DNA of 64,000 nt, taken from NCBI GenBank assembly GCA_024362935.1, contig JANCRA010000014.1, positions 6,589,258-6,653,257 of the forward strand, read 5' to 3'. How positions within the stretch are numbered: the stretch's first letter is position 1; each line of letters begins with the position of its first letter. A model generated the notes under the pieces. The model saw only the letters and a program-made list of their open reading frames with translations, had not been told where the DNA came from and made no database searches. Origin of the DNA: Setophaga petechia (taxonomy: Eukaryota; Chordata; Aves; Passeriformes; Parulidae). Shown here piece by piece: positions 1 through 11,720 of the stretch. The translations under genes were made by a program, and so were the position numbers.

Positions 1-625
1 TTTAATGGACATACAAGGTGGCTGTGCCCACTGCCCTGCCCACAGGGCCACATGCCCCAGGGCTTCATCCCACAGTGGCAGCAGCAGGGCCCAGACTCAG
101 GTGAGTCCCAGCAGGGCTGCAGAGGTGGCATCTCCAAGCTCACACTGTCTTTAGGCACTACATCCCTGTATCCCCACGGTTCAACAGGAAACACAGCCAT
201 GAGCTCAGCCCTCCCTTCCCCACCACTGCAGGTGCCAGAGGCTGAGACCTGCCAGCCCAGAGCACTGGGGAGCAGCCCCCAGCCCTCTCACCACCCGAGC
301 TGCAGTGGGCTCACCCAGGAGGAAGGGACCCTGCAGGGACCCATGGCAGATGCAGGCACGTGATGGGTGGCAGCCTGAGGGTCACAGCTAGGGGGAGGCA
401 CAGGCACTGGGGAGCAGGCAGGGCCTGGATGCCCTCCAGCCCCCCCATGACCATCCCCGGTCCCAGCCCGGCTGCTTTGGAGGGGCTGGGGGGGTTGGGC
501 ATCCCCCCTTTTCTGAAGCAACAATGGGGTAGAAGGGCCGAGGCCGTGGTGAGGGTCAGGGGGAGGGGGTGTCAGGTCCATCTTAGCACCATGGTGGCGG
601 GGGCGGTTGGGGGAGGGAGCCAGGG
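1..625 (-). other. MMP15: MMP15 3' untranslated region
   Basis: Sequence downstream of the MMP15 stop codon (TGA, complement of 626-628). It is GC-rich and has no convincing coding frame. The first six bases of the window read ATTAAA on the minus strand, a common variant poly(A) signal, so the transcript may end just outside the left edge. The assignment is by position only. Confidence 0.5.
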
Positions 626-3600
626 TCAGACCCACTCCTGCAAGGAGCGCTTGCAGTACAGGAGCATTCGAGGTGCGCCCTTCCTCTGCATCTGGACAAT
701 GACGTAGATGAGGCCCAGGATGCAGAGCAGCAGCACCAGCAGCACCAGCACCATGACCACGCTCATGGTGCGTGTGTACTCATCGATCTGCACCACCACG
801 TCCACGTCCCTGCCTGGCTGGCCATCTTCCTCGTTGTAATCCTCATCTTCCTGTTCCTCCTCCTCACCTTCAGTCCCCCCATCCCCATCAGGGTTGAAGG
901 GGGGTCGGTCCACATCGGGCCAGCGGGGATTGGGGTCTGGGACCAGCTCCGTGTGACAGCCCATGAAGTCCCGTAGGATGGATTTAGGATAGCCTGGCTC
1001 TGTCTTGAGACGCTCATTGTCGAACTTCCAGTACTTTGTGCCTCTGTAGAAGTAGGTGGAGGCTGAGGGAGAGAAGATGGAGACAAGGGGTAAGTGGGTG
1101 GGCACAGGACACTGCAGAACCTGGCCACCCCTGCAGATGCCCAACACAGCAGGTTTTACTCCAGGTGAAACCCCTCAGAAGGGGATTCACTGCTGACTCC
1201 CACACACTCTCCCCAAGTCCATCCCATGTGGCCAGGCTATCAGAGGGATAATCTCATCCCCAAGACCCCCACATCATCACCACGACCCATCCCTCTCCTC
1301 CTCTACTTACAGGCGTCCGGGCTGAGGAAGGCTCCCTTGGGTGAGGGAGGAATGCCCACCCAGACAGAGATGGGCTTTGGGTACCCAGGGTCCACCGAGC
1401 GCGTGTCCTCGTTGAAGCGCCAGTATCTGGGGAGGGAGGTGGGGAGTAAGTGACAAGCACAAGGGTCCTCCCACTGCCCAACATTCTCCCCCCTGACAGA
1501 ACCCCACAGACACTCACCTGTCCCCACGGAAGAAGAAGGTGTGTCCCGTGGGTTCCCACCAGACGGCCGTGTCAATGCTGTCGTAGGGGATGCCCTGCCC
1601 GTAGGTGACCAGGGGCTGTGGGTACCCAGGCTCCAGGTTGGCTTCTCGGAAGAGCCAGTACCGGTCACCTAGAGGGGAAAGAGTTGGAGAAGGGGGATGA
1701 GAAGGTCCTGCCCAGCTGCTGTAGCAGGTGCACAAATGGACAGGGATAGTGCTAGATGCCTGTGGCCACCCTGACCCCTTGGGATCACACAGCAGCTGTG
1801 GCTGGGGAGGTGGGTCAGGATGAGATGAAGCCAACCAGCTCTCAACAGCTTTGTGGGAGACACTGGGGTCTCGCTTCCACCTCAGCCCTCCCATCCAGCT
1901 TCCCTGCTCACCTTTAAAGAAGACGAACCTCCCGTCATGCCTCTCATAGGCAGCATCAATGTCTCCAGGGAGGCCCCGCCAGAAGTGTCCGATGGGCATG
2001 GGGTAATTGTCCAGCACCCGGTTGTGCCGGACCCTCCAGAACCACCGGCCCTGGAAAGAAACAGGGTGTTGGCAGAGGATGGGGAGGACACAGGGACACA
2101 GTCACCTTGCTGAGGGGTCCTCCCACCCACAGATTGATGACATCCCCAAGGAAGGGGCAGGAGTGGGTCCTGGCAGGTACCTTGAAAACAAACATCTCCC
2201 CACGCAGCACTGCCACCGTGTCGAAGTCCCCATCGCAGATGTCGGGGCCGTACTGGTCAGGTCGGTCTGGGCTGCCAGGTTTGGGTGGTCGCTCTGGTTT
2301 CCCCGGAGGGGGAGGTTTAGGGGGTCTCTGGTCTGGCCTGCCAGGTCTCCGAGGTGTCACGGTGGGCAAAGGCTTGGTGGGCTGAGGGTGCCCATCTGCG
2401 GTACCTGGATCGGGCAGGTGAGAGAAGGGATGTGATGATGCAGACCAGCAGCACCTGTACCTCAGTTTTCCCACACACATGCACAGAATCCCACCTCTGG
2501 GATGATCCCCCAACCAGCTCCTCACCGTAAAGCTGCTGGATGCCCTTGAGGTCATCCTCAGGCAGCTGGAAGTTCTCCGTGTCCATCCACTGGTAGAAGG
2601 GTGCCATGATAGCACTGGGGTTGCTGGAGTGCTCCAAGCCCAGCGAGTGCCCCAGCTCGTGCACAGCCACCAGGAAAAGGTTGTTCCCTGCATGGAGAGG
2701 CACCATCAGCAAGAGGGGGTGGAGAACATGACACATGAGGCAGACCCCTGGACCCAGCATCTGGCAACAGGGGTGCTCTAGTGGGATCAGCCTGCATACC
2801 CATGGTGGACCTGCTCTCCCTGCCAGTCCTGTCCACACCAGCACAGCTGCCCCCTCCACCCACAGTGGCCACCAGGCTCCTCTGGTCACCTTTACAACCG
2901 TCTTGGCCCTCAACTCACCAGACACATCCGCATTCTCCAGTGTCCAGGGCTCATCCAAGTCGAAATGCGTGTCCCCCCCCATGCCAGGGCCAGGAAAATA
3001 GGCATGAGCCAAAAATCCCCCAAGGCCATCAAAGGGAGAGCTGTCTCCATGGAATCCAGAGGCAAAGAGCACCATGATGTCAGCCTCCTTCTTCCTCTTC
3101 TGCCGGATGTCCTCGTAGGCCACCTCCCGGAAAACCAGCGGCGTGGCTTGCTCCCACACCCGGAAAGCTCGTCGGACAGCCTCGTGCGAGTGGTACCGAC
3201 CCAGCTTCTCCGTGTAGTTTTGGATGCTGGGGATACAGAATTCACTAGGGAAGGCCTGGAGCAGCACTCGTTCCCTGAGGGGATCCATGGCTCTCCATGG
3301 GCTGCGGGGAGGGAATCCCTGGCAGTGCTGGGTACCTGAAGGTGAGGTGGCTCTGGCTCCAGCGCCGCCCTGTCAGCGCGTACCGCTTCCGACGCATGTT
3401 GGACTTCATCCGTGCTCCAAACTGATCTGGGACCCCACAGCGGGGACGTTTCATCCACCTGCCAGGAGGACACCGAGCCAGGGCTCAGCCCACCACAGCC
3501 CACATCCCTGAGGGGTTACAGCACCCACAGACAGCAGGGATGCTATCCTGGCTGCAGAGATGCAGTCTCCAAAAGCGGAGAAGCACCTCCCAAGGGGAAC

Positions 3601-5011
3601 AGCACCCACTTTTCCAGGTGCCAGCAAAGCCCTGAGGCTGTCAGAGAAAACCACAGAGCCCGAGAGCGGAGCTGCCATCTGCTTGAGCAAGGGGACAATA
3701 GAGAAACTCACGCCTTGGTCTCCTCGTCCAGGACGCCGGTGACGGTGATGCCGTAGAACTTCTGCATCTCGGCGAGAGCGGCGGAGAAGGTCTGGGCCGA
3801 GCGCATGGTGGACATGCGGCGGCTGGGCTGCGGCAGGTACCCATAGAGCCGCAGCCATGCCTGCCCGGGAGAGCCGCGCGTCAGCCCGGCACTGAGCAGC
3901 CCCAGAGCTCCCCAACTCCCGCTGGGGAAGGATCTGCCCCCACCTGACTGCACCCCAGCCCCACGTCCCTTCCCAGGGGCGGTCGGTGCCAATGCCACTC
4001 TCGAGCAGGCAGCGCTGCAGCAGCAGGGTCCCCACTGTGGGGTCCCTGCCCTGTCCTGCCCTGCAAGGTTGGGGAGCCGGGGATCTCGGGGGGCTGCTGC
4101 CGGATGGGCTGACTCCAGGGACCAGGCAGCTGGCAGGGGGCCAGGCTGCCTCCGGCCTGCCTGTCCCTGTCCTACTCCGGAGGCGTCCCCTGGGAGCTGC
4201 CGAGGGATGTGAAGCCTGGGACCCCCACCCCGGCCTGCACCCACAAAGGGGCTTCTGTCCTGCGGGGCTGCAGCCCCAGGGCGGGGGGCAGGAGGGTGCA
4301 GGGGCGCGCCGGGGCTCTTCCTTCCTGCCCCAGCCTCCGCCTCCTCTTGTCTGCTTTAATTGCATTTTATTTTTATCTTTATTATTACTCTTTTGTAACT
4401 TTTTTTTCCTCCTAGTTTTCACTTATACTTTCCAAATTAGGGGGGGTTTTCCTTTTAGTCTTTAAAGCTTTTTTTCTAAATTCCTTTCAATTCTTTTTCC
4501 TTTTCCAAGTCTTATTACTCTTCCAAGTCTTTTTCGTTTTCCAAGTCTTGTTCTCCAGGTTCTCCAATTCTTTTCCTATCCCAATTCTTTTCCTATCACT
4601 TTTTTTTTTTCCAAAAACGACTTAACATTTTAATTGCTAAAAACACTGAATCTATTAAATTCTTCTACCCCCACTCCCGTTCCCCGGCAGGGTGGTGGAG
4701 CAGAGCCTTTATCAAAAGCCCTTTCACCCCCTCCCCCGCCGGGCACAAAGCGCTTCCTCCCCACACCCCGCGCCCGCCGCCCGCCACCCCCGGCGGCGAC
4801 CTGCACCCCACCGCCCCGTTCCCCGCCTGCACCTGCCCCGGCCGGCGGCGCGGCGGGCCCGCAGGTGCCGGTGCGGGGTGCGGAGCCCCGGGCCCATGCT
4901 CACCTCGGCGTTGAGCTCCTCGCCCGCCGCCCCCGCCAGCAGCACCAGCAGCACCACGAGCGGCGGGAGGCGCCCGCCCGCCCGCCAGGGGGCGCCGCCC
5001 CCTCCTGCCAT
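626..5011 (-). CDS. MMP15: MMP15 (MT2-MMP), membrane-type matrix metalloproteinase, complete coding region, 10 exons
   Basis: Zinc endopeptidase anchored in the plasma membrane; the family cleaves extracellular matrix and activates pro-MMP2. Coding exons, 5' to 3': 5011-4904, 3860-3712, 3458-3336, 3226-2919, 2687-2526, 2404-2181, 2050-1912, 1668-1518, 1426-1311, 1062-626. All introns are GT-AG, phases join, and the total is 1917 nt, 638 aa (human is about 669). Seen: signal peptide at residues 1-30, cysteine switch PRCGVPD (Cys93), furin site RRKR (108-111), zinc site [11 protein letters not shown] (His239, 243, 249) with Met-turn Met257, proline/arginine-rich hinge, hemopexin repeats in exons 6-10, a transmembrane segment at about 595-617 and a 21-residue tail ending in KRSLQEWV. 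The tail and the text around the cysteine switch match MMP15 rather than MMP14 or MMP16. The stem before the membrane is strongly acidic (Glu/Asp run). The gene identity is very secure; exon ends are inferred from splice sites. Confidence 0.95.
4340..4640. repeat. Pyrimidine-rich low-complexity stretch in MMP15 intron 1
   Basis: About 300 bases of T/C-rich plus-strand sequence, with imperfect direct copies of a CCAAGTCTT-type word near 4500-4560 and a TTTTCCTATC word near 4570-4600. It lies in the first intron of MMP15 and is purine-rich on the sense strand of that gene. No coding or transposon signature was seen. Confidence 0.5.
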
Positions 5012-5460
5012 TCCGCGCCGCCGCCGGGTCGCGGCTGCCCCCGGCCGCGCCGGGCCGGGCCGGGCCGGGCCGAGCGCGGCGATGTCGGAGCTACGCCGCC
5101 CTCATGGCCCGGGGCCGAGCCGCCGCGGGGGGCTGCGCACGGTGCATGGGAGGCGCTGCCAGGCGCGGCCCGTCGCCTCCCGGCCCGCCTTTTGTGCGCG
5201 AGGTCAGCACGGCGGCGCGCGGCACATGGGCGGCCGGCGCGGCGCGGCGGGGCCCGGCTCCGCTGGCTGCCCTGCCGCGCTCTGCCCGCCGCCGGGAGCA
5301 CCGGAGCGGCTGGCGGAAGGCGGGCGCGGCGGCGGCGGCGGCGGGGAGCGGTGGGAGCGGGCGGGGCGGGGCTGCGGCGGGGGCGGGGCCGCGGCGGGGC
5401 GGGGTCGGCGGGGGCGGGGCCGCCCCCCCCCCGCACGTGTGTGCGCGGCGGGGCCGCGGG
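4740..5460 (-). promoter_or_regulatory. MMP15: CpG island over MMP15 exon 1 and promoter
   Basis: Very G+C- and CpG-rich sequence covers the start codon at 5011 and about 450 bases upstream. It includes a short GGGCC-type tandem near 5053-5075 and several GGGGCGGGG boxes (Sp-type) around 5360-5430. No TATA box was recognised. It is assigned as the MMP15 promoter because it surrounds the first coding exon. The transcription start is not determined. Confidence 0.7.
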
Positions 5461-5463
5461 GAG

Positions 5464-5851
5464 AGACCCCGCACCGGGCACAGACCCCCGAACCGGGCAC
5501 AGACCCCGCACCGGGCACAGAGCCCCGAACCGGGCACAGACCCCGAACCGGGCACAGACCCCCGAACCGGGCAGAGCCCGCCGAACCGGGCACAGACCCC
5601 CGAACCGGGCACAGACCCCCGCACCGGGCAGAGCCCGCCGAACCGGGCACAGACCCCCGCACCAGGCACAGACCCCGCACCGGGCAGAGCCCGCCGAACC
5701 GGGCACAGACCCCGCACCGGGCACAGCCCCCCGAACCGGGCACAGACCCCCGAACCGGGCACAGACGCCGCACCAGGCACAGATCCCCGCACCGGGCACA
5801 GACCCCGCACCGGGCAGAGCCCGCCGAACCGGGCACAGACCCCCACACCCG
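5464..5851. repeat. GC-rich minisatellite upstream of MMP15
   Basis: Roughly twenty tandem copies of an 18-19 bp unit of the form ACCCCGAACCGGGCACAG, with variants GCACC for GAACC and GCAGAGCCCGCC inserts. It begins about 450 bp upstream of the MMP15 start codon, so it sits in or next to the promoter. The minus strand is G-rich with spaced GGG runs. Long open frames across it on both strands result from the repeat and are not genes. Confidence 0.9.
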
Positions 5852-6981
5852 GTCCTGCCAGCAGCCGCCACATCCCCGATTTTGCCCCGACAGCCACCGT
5901 GCCCTGTCCCGGGGGTCTCTGACACCCGGTGTTACACAACCGGGTGCAGTGCCAGGCCCGGCTGGGGCCGGTGGTTGAGCATTAACCTGGGAGAAACCGG
6001 TTTCACTGAAGTCTCCAAGGGCTAAATATATCTCTGTTTGTTTTTCTTTGCCCCAAAAGAAACTTATCTTGCAGATCCCCATCCCGGAAACTAACTGGCT
6101 AAAGACTTAACAGATTTTTTGTTAAGCACTTCAAAAGGCTGCTGGCAGGGCAACTGGCTGCGATGCTCCCAGGGACACAAATCCCGACTGTCTGGAGATG
6201 CTCCCACAGACAAAGCCACTCTGTGTGCCAGGACAGGCAGCACGGAGCTCACAGGAGCACTTACAGAAGTGGCCTCACGTGAAGCCTTGCAGGAGTTGTG
6301 TGTGCCTAAAAGGAAACGGCTGAAATACACCACGGACACAATTTTATGACATGAGGAAAAAGATTTTTACTGTTCAGAAGTCTTGGACAGACATGGAATA
6401 AAGAGTTCAGGGTATCACATCAGCATCCTGTTCCAAGTACCTGAGAGTTTGCAGCTGACCAACCCACAGGGACAAAAGGATAAAAAGGAGTTTCTCCCAA
6501 GGGACAATGTCCAGCCTGTGATCCCCTGGGTCATCATCCACCTGAGGTGCTGATCACACAGGGAAAAAGTGTGGAGCCTGGGCAGGAGCCGCCACTCCTT
6601 GACTCACCTGTGGGCACTGCCCTCCCAGCTCAGGCAAACACTGGCACTGTCCGTTCCAGGGCTCACCCACACCTGGCAGCAAGCTCTTGTTCTTTGGCAA
6701 AAGGATCAGACACTGAAATGTCTCTACAGAGGCAGCAGCAATGTGAGAGGGACACAACATGACTCAGGAGTTTGTCCGAGCTGGCTTACAGTAGGAAAAC
6801 ACTCAGAGAAGAGGATCCAGCTCCATGTCCTTCCCTCTTGCTACTCAAAACATGCCCAGAGCCTCCCCACAACAATCTGGCAGTGCTACTTCCCACTGTG
6901 TGAGACACTCTCCCTTTAGTAGCAGCTTCCCACGCTACCTTCTTCCTCCTTCCCATAAGGCATCTATGGCTTTTGAAGATT

Positions 6982-7015
<34 letters not shown>

Positions 7016-7296
7016 AATCAGCAAAATTAGCGACCGTGGGATGTCTGGAACTGCCAGTGCTGACTGCAGCACATCCAGCAGCGAGGATGAAATCTGCTAC
7101 AAGCACACTTTTCTTCAGCCAGCAGCTCAAACTGGAAGTGGCCAACTTGAGGCCACCAACGCCACAGAGACGCTGAGCAGGCAAGAAGAGCGCAGAGGTG
7201 CGTGACAGCCCACGGCACACGGAGCTGTGCCAGACTGCAGCCCTTGTTACAGTGTCAGGCTCTTCGGGGCTCCAAAAGGCACAGCCCCACCCGCCC
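5852..7296. other. MMP15-USB1 interval, including presumed USB1 3' UTR
   Basis: No gene recognised. USB1 ends at 7297 on the minus strand, so part of this stretch should be its 3' UTR. I could not identify a clear AATAAA on the minus strand. A T-run of about 24 bases lies at 6990-7014 (A-run on the USB1 sense strand). The remainder is unremarkable unique sequence. Confidence 0.4.
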
Positions 7297-10200
7297 CTAC
7301 CTCAAGGGGAAGGAGAAGTACTTGTTCCCTGATTTGCAGCGGATTTGCTCCCATTGGATACGCAGCAGGAATTCTGACTCCTCAAACCCGTCCACAATGT
7401 CCTGGAAAATAGAGGCAAGAGTCAGTACCAGGAGAGCGGGTCTGCCAGAGGATGGAGTTGGCAGCTCCCTGTCTGAAGGAAGTCACAGCTGAAGCCATTT
7501 GCAGCTGGAAGCCGCTGACTTCCCTCAGGAGGGTGATTTAACTCACAATTCCCCCAAAAGCTTCTCATCTTTGAGCCCACTGAAGTTTGTCCTGCTCGGT
7601 TGAAGAGAATGTCCCACTCTGCCCCCGTGGTAGGGAGATGTGGCTGGAGTCCAGCTCTGCCCTCCCCCTGCCCTCCACACCACCCCATGTCTGTGGGGAC
7701 ACACCTGGAGCTCCCGCAGACACTGCCCTTCCAGCCTGCCAGCCAGGTCCCCCACGCACCAGGCCAAGCTGATGTGGAACGATGGGTCCTGAAGGCAAAA
7801 CAAACAGGGATAAGAATGTGAGGGCTAAGGAGGCTTTGGTGAATGCACAGAGCCACAGTGGGAGATCTGGCATGATGCTGCTGCCCTGCCTGGGATCACA
7901 GAGGCTGGAGGATCCCAAAGCTGGGAGTCCCCTGTGCCAACTCAACAGCTGCAGAGCTGATATGGACAGTGCTGGAGGCAAGAGGAGTCCTGGGCTTCCC
8001 ACCCCAGCCCCTTTGGACACCAGTGGGCAAGGCTGCCTGGCTCCCAGCCTCCCTGTGCTCAACTCTGCAGCTGTGGGAGAATCTCTCAGGACTGGTTTTG
8101 GAGCAGGTACATGTGTCACTGCTGAATAATCCACATGAGCTCCCTGCTCAGCTCTAGGCACAGACAAACTGGGCTCTGGCCCTTCAAAATCCCAAACCTG
8201 TTCCCAAAGCTAGAACAAAGCAAAAAGGCTGGACTAATGCCCAAAATAGCTGCCCAAGGCAAAGACACAAGGATTGTCTTCAGTCCCACAGTGCCCATTC
8301 TATCCTAGGACAACCCTGTTTCCATGCACAGCAGGGCAGCCACTGCAACTGGCTCCTGTTTATTTGAGCAAACATCTCACAGGGAACCAGCCAGCATGTC
8401 CAGACTGGCAGGGGAGCAAGCAGGAACGCCTCACCTTGTAGAATGTGGGAAGGTCAAATTCCTCTAGAACGCCATCCACCTCCGAGACCAGCTCCAGCAG
8501 CTGGAAATGCCCAGCAGAGACCTCCAAGCCAATAAAGGTCCTAAAGAAAGGCAAGGAGAGACTGCAAGCACTCTTTCATGCTGCAGAAAGCACAGCCCTA
8601 AGAATACACAGCCCTTCATTCCTACCAGGCAAGTTCCCTACTCCCTAACACAAGGAAATCTGAGGAATGCCACGTTTAGGAATCCAGGTATGCTGATTGT
8701 ATTCTGAAAAAAACAGAAGATGTGGTAGCAGGGAGAAGCAGGACTGGATGACAAACCATGTAGATTTACTAGATTAGCCTAGTACCTTTTGGGACATGAA
8801 AATCAGTTTTTTAGGCAAAGGATGCACTGGGTGGGAAATGCAGCAAAGTGCCATGCCCATGCAGCAGCTGCATTAAAAAAGTGGAAGTTACTGGAGAGGT
8901 TTTACAGTGTGACAGGAAGCAGGGAATGGGAAGTACCAAGCTGGAGAGATGTGACAAAGAAGTCAGCACCTCCTCCAGGACTGTTGGGGTGACACTTTCC
9001 AGAGTCATTTAGAGTCATAATTTCTTCCCCTCCAGAAGGGAAGCAGAAGATTCAAGGGCCACACAGGTTCTATATCCACTTTTTCCTGCCCATGACTATC
9101 CTGGGCTGCCTTTCCCACCAGATTCAGCAACTTTCTGCAATTTTAATCACCTTTGCTTTGACATTCAAAAAAAACTTAATTGCATTCCATTGAAATCAGG
9201 ATTCTGAGCTGACACCCAGGAGAATTAGCACCATCTCAGCTATATCTCTCCAGCTCTTGGAAGACCTGCACTACAATTTCACGACTGGCACTGCTGCCAA
9301 AAGAGGTGGTCCCATTCTGCTTGCCCCAGGCTGTGCACACCAGCTAATGAGACCAAAAGCTTGCAGAGAATCAGTGCCAAAGCTAAAAATTTGTACAGAT
9401 GGCTGGGGAAAGGTGTGAAATGTCTGGAGATGATCCGGAGGTGATCACATACTGTGTTGTCACACAGCCCAACTGTGGGACAGGCAGGGTGACACTTCCC
9501 ATCCACCCAGTGCCCTGCTCAGACTTCTCCTGGGGCAGGCAGGCTGCTCCACTGTGCACTCACCTGGTTTTGTTCTGGTTGGTGTAAACCTTCACTTGGT
9601 CAGCCACGCAGAAGAACCTGAAATAAGAAAGATCCTATTTCAGCTGCAGGGAAAAAAATAAAAAAGGAGAAGATGAGGAGGGGCCAGGATTGGTACCAAG
9701 CCATGGAAAGATACAGGCAAATATATACTGCAATACTGGTGCAACCAGAACCTCTTGGGGCTCAAATTAATTCCCCTCCCATTTCCAGCCCTCGAAAGCC
9801 TGACAGTGACAGAAACCGTGAAGCAGCTGATGCTCAGCCAGTGCCCGAGCCAGATGTAAACAACAAAACCATCCATGGTTTAGAGGATGGCACAGCTCTG
9901 GCCTGATCCTGGAAAGCCAAAACCTTATGTGTCTGGTGCCAGATCCCGAGGCAATGAGGAAAAATCCCCAGGGCTTTAATGTCCTGCCAACACCGGCTGC
10001 CAGGGACACCTTAGGGCGTGGATGCTGGCAAAACACGGGTCCCGAGGGCAGGGGAGGGGTGTGAGGAGCGCTCTGCCGGGGCTCTGCCAAACCCACCTGT
10101 GGAAGGCGGCCAGGCGCTCCCGGAGGGAGCGGACGAAGGGCTCAATCCAGTGGTAGCGCAGCACCACGCACTGCGAGAGGCTCAGGTGGAACTCCTCCAT

Positions 10201-10783
10201 GGCAGCCAGCGACGGCACGAAGGTGCGGGCGTGGGACACGAGCAGCTCCAGCAGCTCCAGGAACTCCTCCTGGGCAATGTCTGCGGGGCAGCGCCGTCAG
10301 AGGAGCCGCGCATCCCCGCGGGGACCGGGGGGCGCAGCGGCTGAGGTCCGTCCCGCCTTCCTCCCGGTCCCATCCCTGTCCCGGTCCCGGTCCCGGTCCC
10401 GGTCCCGGTCCCGGTGCCATCCCGATCCCGGTCGCGGTACCTACAGGGCAGGTAGACGTGCGTGGCCCAGTTGCCCCGCTCGTGGGGGAAGCCGCGCACG
10501 CGGCCGCCGTGCCGGGAGCTGTCATCGCTCACGGCCTCCTCCGGGTCCGGGTCTCCGGGCAGGCCGGCGGGCACGGGCAGGCGGGGGCGGCCGGCGCTGC
10601 GGGACCGGAGCGGGGTGAGAACGAGGAAGAGGAGGAGGAAGGTCGCGCGCTCCCGCCGCCGCCACCCCACAGCACCCACCTGGCCCCGGGGGGCCCCTGC
10701 GCGCCGCCGCCCCGGCTCCCCGCTTCCTGCTCCTGCTCCTGCTCCTCCTCGGAGCTGCTGTAGCCCACCAGCGCGGCGCTCAT
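7297..10783 (-). CDS. USB1: USB1, U6 snRNA phosphodiesterase, complete coding region, 7 exons
   Basis: 2H-family 3'-5' RNA exonuclease that trims the U6 snRNA tail in the nucleus; human loss causes poikiloderma with neutropenia. Exons: 10783-10680, 10596-10445, 10280-10097, 9617-9564, 8540-8435, 7788-7705, 7401-7297; 789 nt, 262 aa (human 265). Both catalytic HxS motifs are present: His117-Leu-Ser119 and His205-Ile-Ser207. Other recognisable USB1 strings are [14 protein letters not shown] at the start, [33 protein letters not shown] and the C-terminal [12 protein letters not shown]. Exon 2 ends at an unusual GTAGGT donor, chosen because it is the only one giving the family residue Tyr86 and the correct phase. 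The N-terminal acidic stretch is a short Glu/Gln run. The gene is divergent from ZNF319 and shares its CpG island. Confidence 0.95.
10378..10416. repeat. CCGGTC hexanucleotide repeat in USB1 intron 2
   Basis: About six perfect CCGGTC units with degenerate CCGATC and CGGTC copies on both sides. It lies just upstream (plus-strand sense) of the USB1 exon 2 donor. Confidence 0.85.
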
Positions 10784-11720
10784 GGCCGCGGCACGGCCGC
10801 CACGGCCCGCTCCCCGCTGGCAGCGCAGTTGCCGGCGCGGCCCGGCAGGGGGCAGCACCCGCCGCGCCCGCCCCGCCTCCTCCGCCGCCGCCGCGGCCGC
10901 CCCGGCCCGGCCCGCTCCGCTCCCTCCGCTGCGCTCCCGCCCGCCGCTCGCTCCTTTCCCTCCCTCCCCTCCTCCCTCCCGGCTCCCGCCTCCACGCCAG
11001 CGCGGGGCTCGGGCGCAGCGCGCAGGCCGCGGCCCTGCCGCCGGCGAGGCCTCCTCCCGCCGTAGGTGATCGGCCCGGCCGCCGCCGCCGCCCTTTGTGT
11101 GCGCCTCGCCGGGGCGGGGGCGGCCCCGGGCGGGCAGCGACCCCCTACACCCGACCCACCGCGGGGCCTCCCGGCGCGGCGGCGGTGAAGGCCTCGGGGC
11201 GCCGTCCCCGCGCTGCCAGCGGGGCCGCCCGATGGGGAGCGGCGAGCGGCGGGCCGGGCCTGGCCGCGGGCTGCGGCGGCGGCGGCTGCTGGTGGCCTGC
11301 GAGCTCCCCGGCCGCCCCCGCGCCCCGCGGCCCTGAGGTGGCCCGGGCCCGGCGGGAGCAGCCGGGCCATGCCGAGCAGGCCGCCTCGCCAGTTTGAAAG
11401 TACCTCTGCGCTCCCGACCGCGCTCCCTAAATGGTTGTCGCTTCCCACCTCCCACGGAGGGATGAGTTAGGCTGGAGCTGGCGCCGACGCGGGTCCCCGC
11501 GCAGAGCCCTCGGTAAGCCAAGGTTGGTATCGCTCTCCCCTGCAAGGGGCACGATCCTCCCTCCCCGTTATCCCGGGATGCGTCCCCGGTGGGTTGGTTC
11601 ATCCTGCCGCGGTTCGCGGTGTGTGCGGGGGAAGCTGGCGCCCGGGCTGGGCTGAAGTTTGGTGTCCCGCCGAGCTCGGTGCAGGTACCGGCGCTGCGAG
11701 CCCTCGCTCCGTCAAGGTGA
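10440..11720. promoter_or_regulatory. Bidirectional CpG-island promoter, USB1 / ZNF319
   Basis: Dense CpG sequence spans USB1 exons 1-2 and extends about 900 bases toward ZNF319. USB1 starts leftward at 10783 and ZNF319 reads rightward from 13299; the two genes are also head to head in human. Two good donor sites on the plus strand, after 11512 (CTCG|GTAAGC) and after 11716 (CAAG|GTGAGC), could end a non-coding first exon of ZNF319. Transcription starts are not visible. Confidence 0.65.

Noticed and set aside
4634..6082. Several 270-460 codon frames on both strands over the MMP15 upstream repeat
   Set aside because: They translate the GC-rich minisatellite and CpG island; repetitive peptides with no domain.
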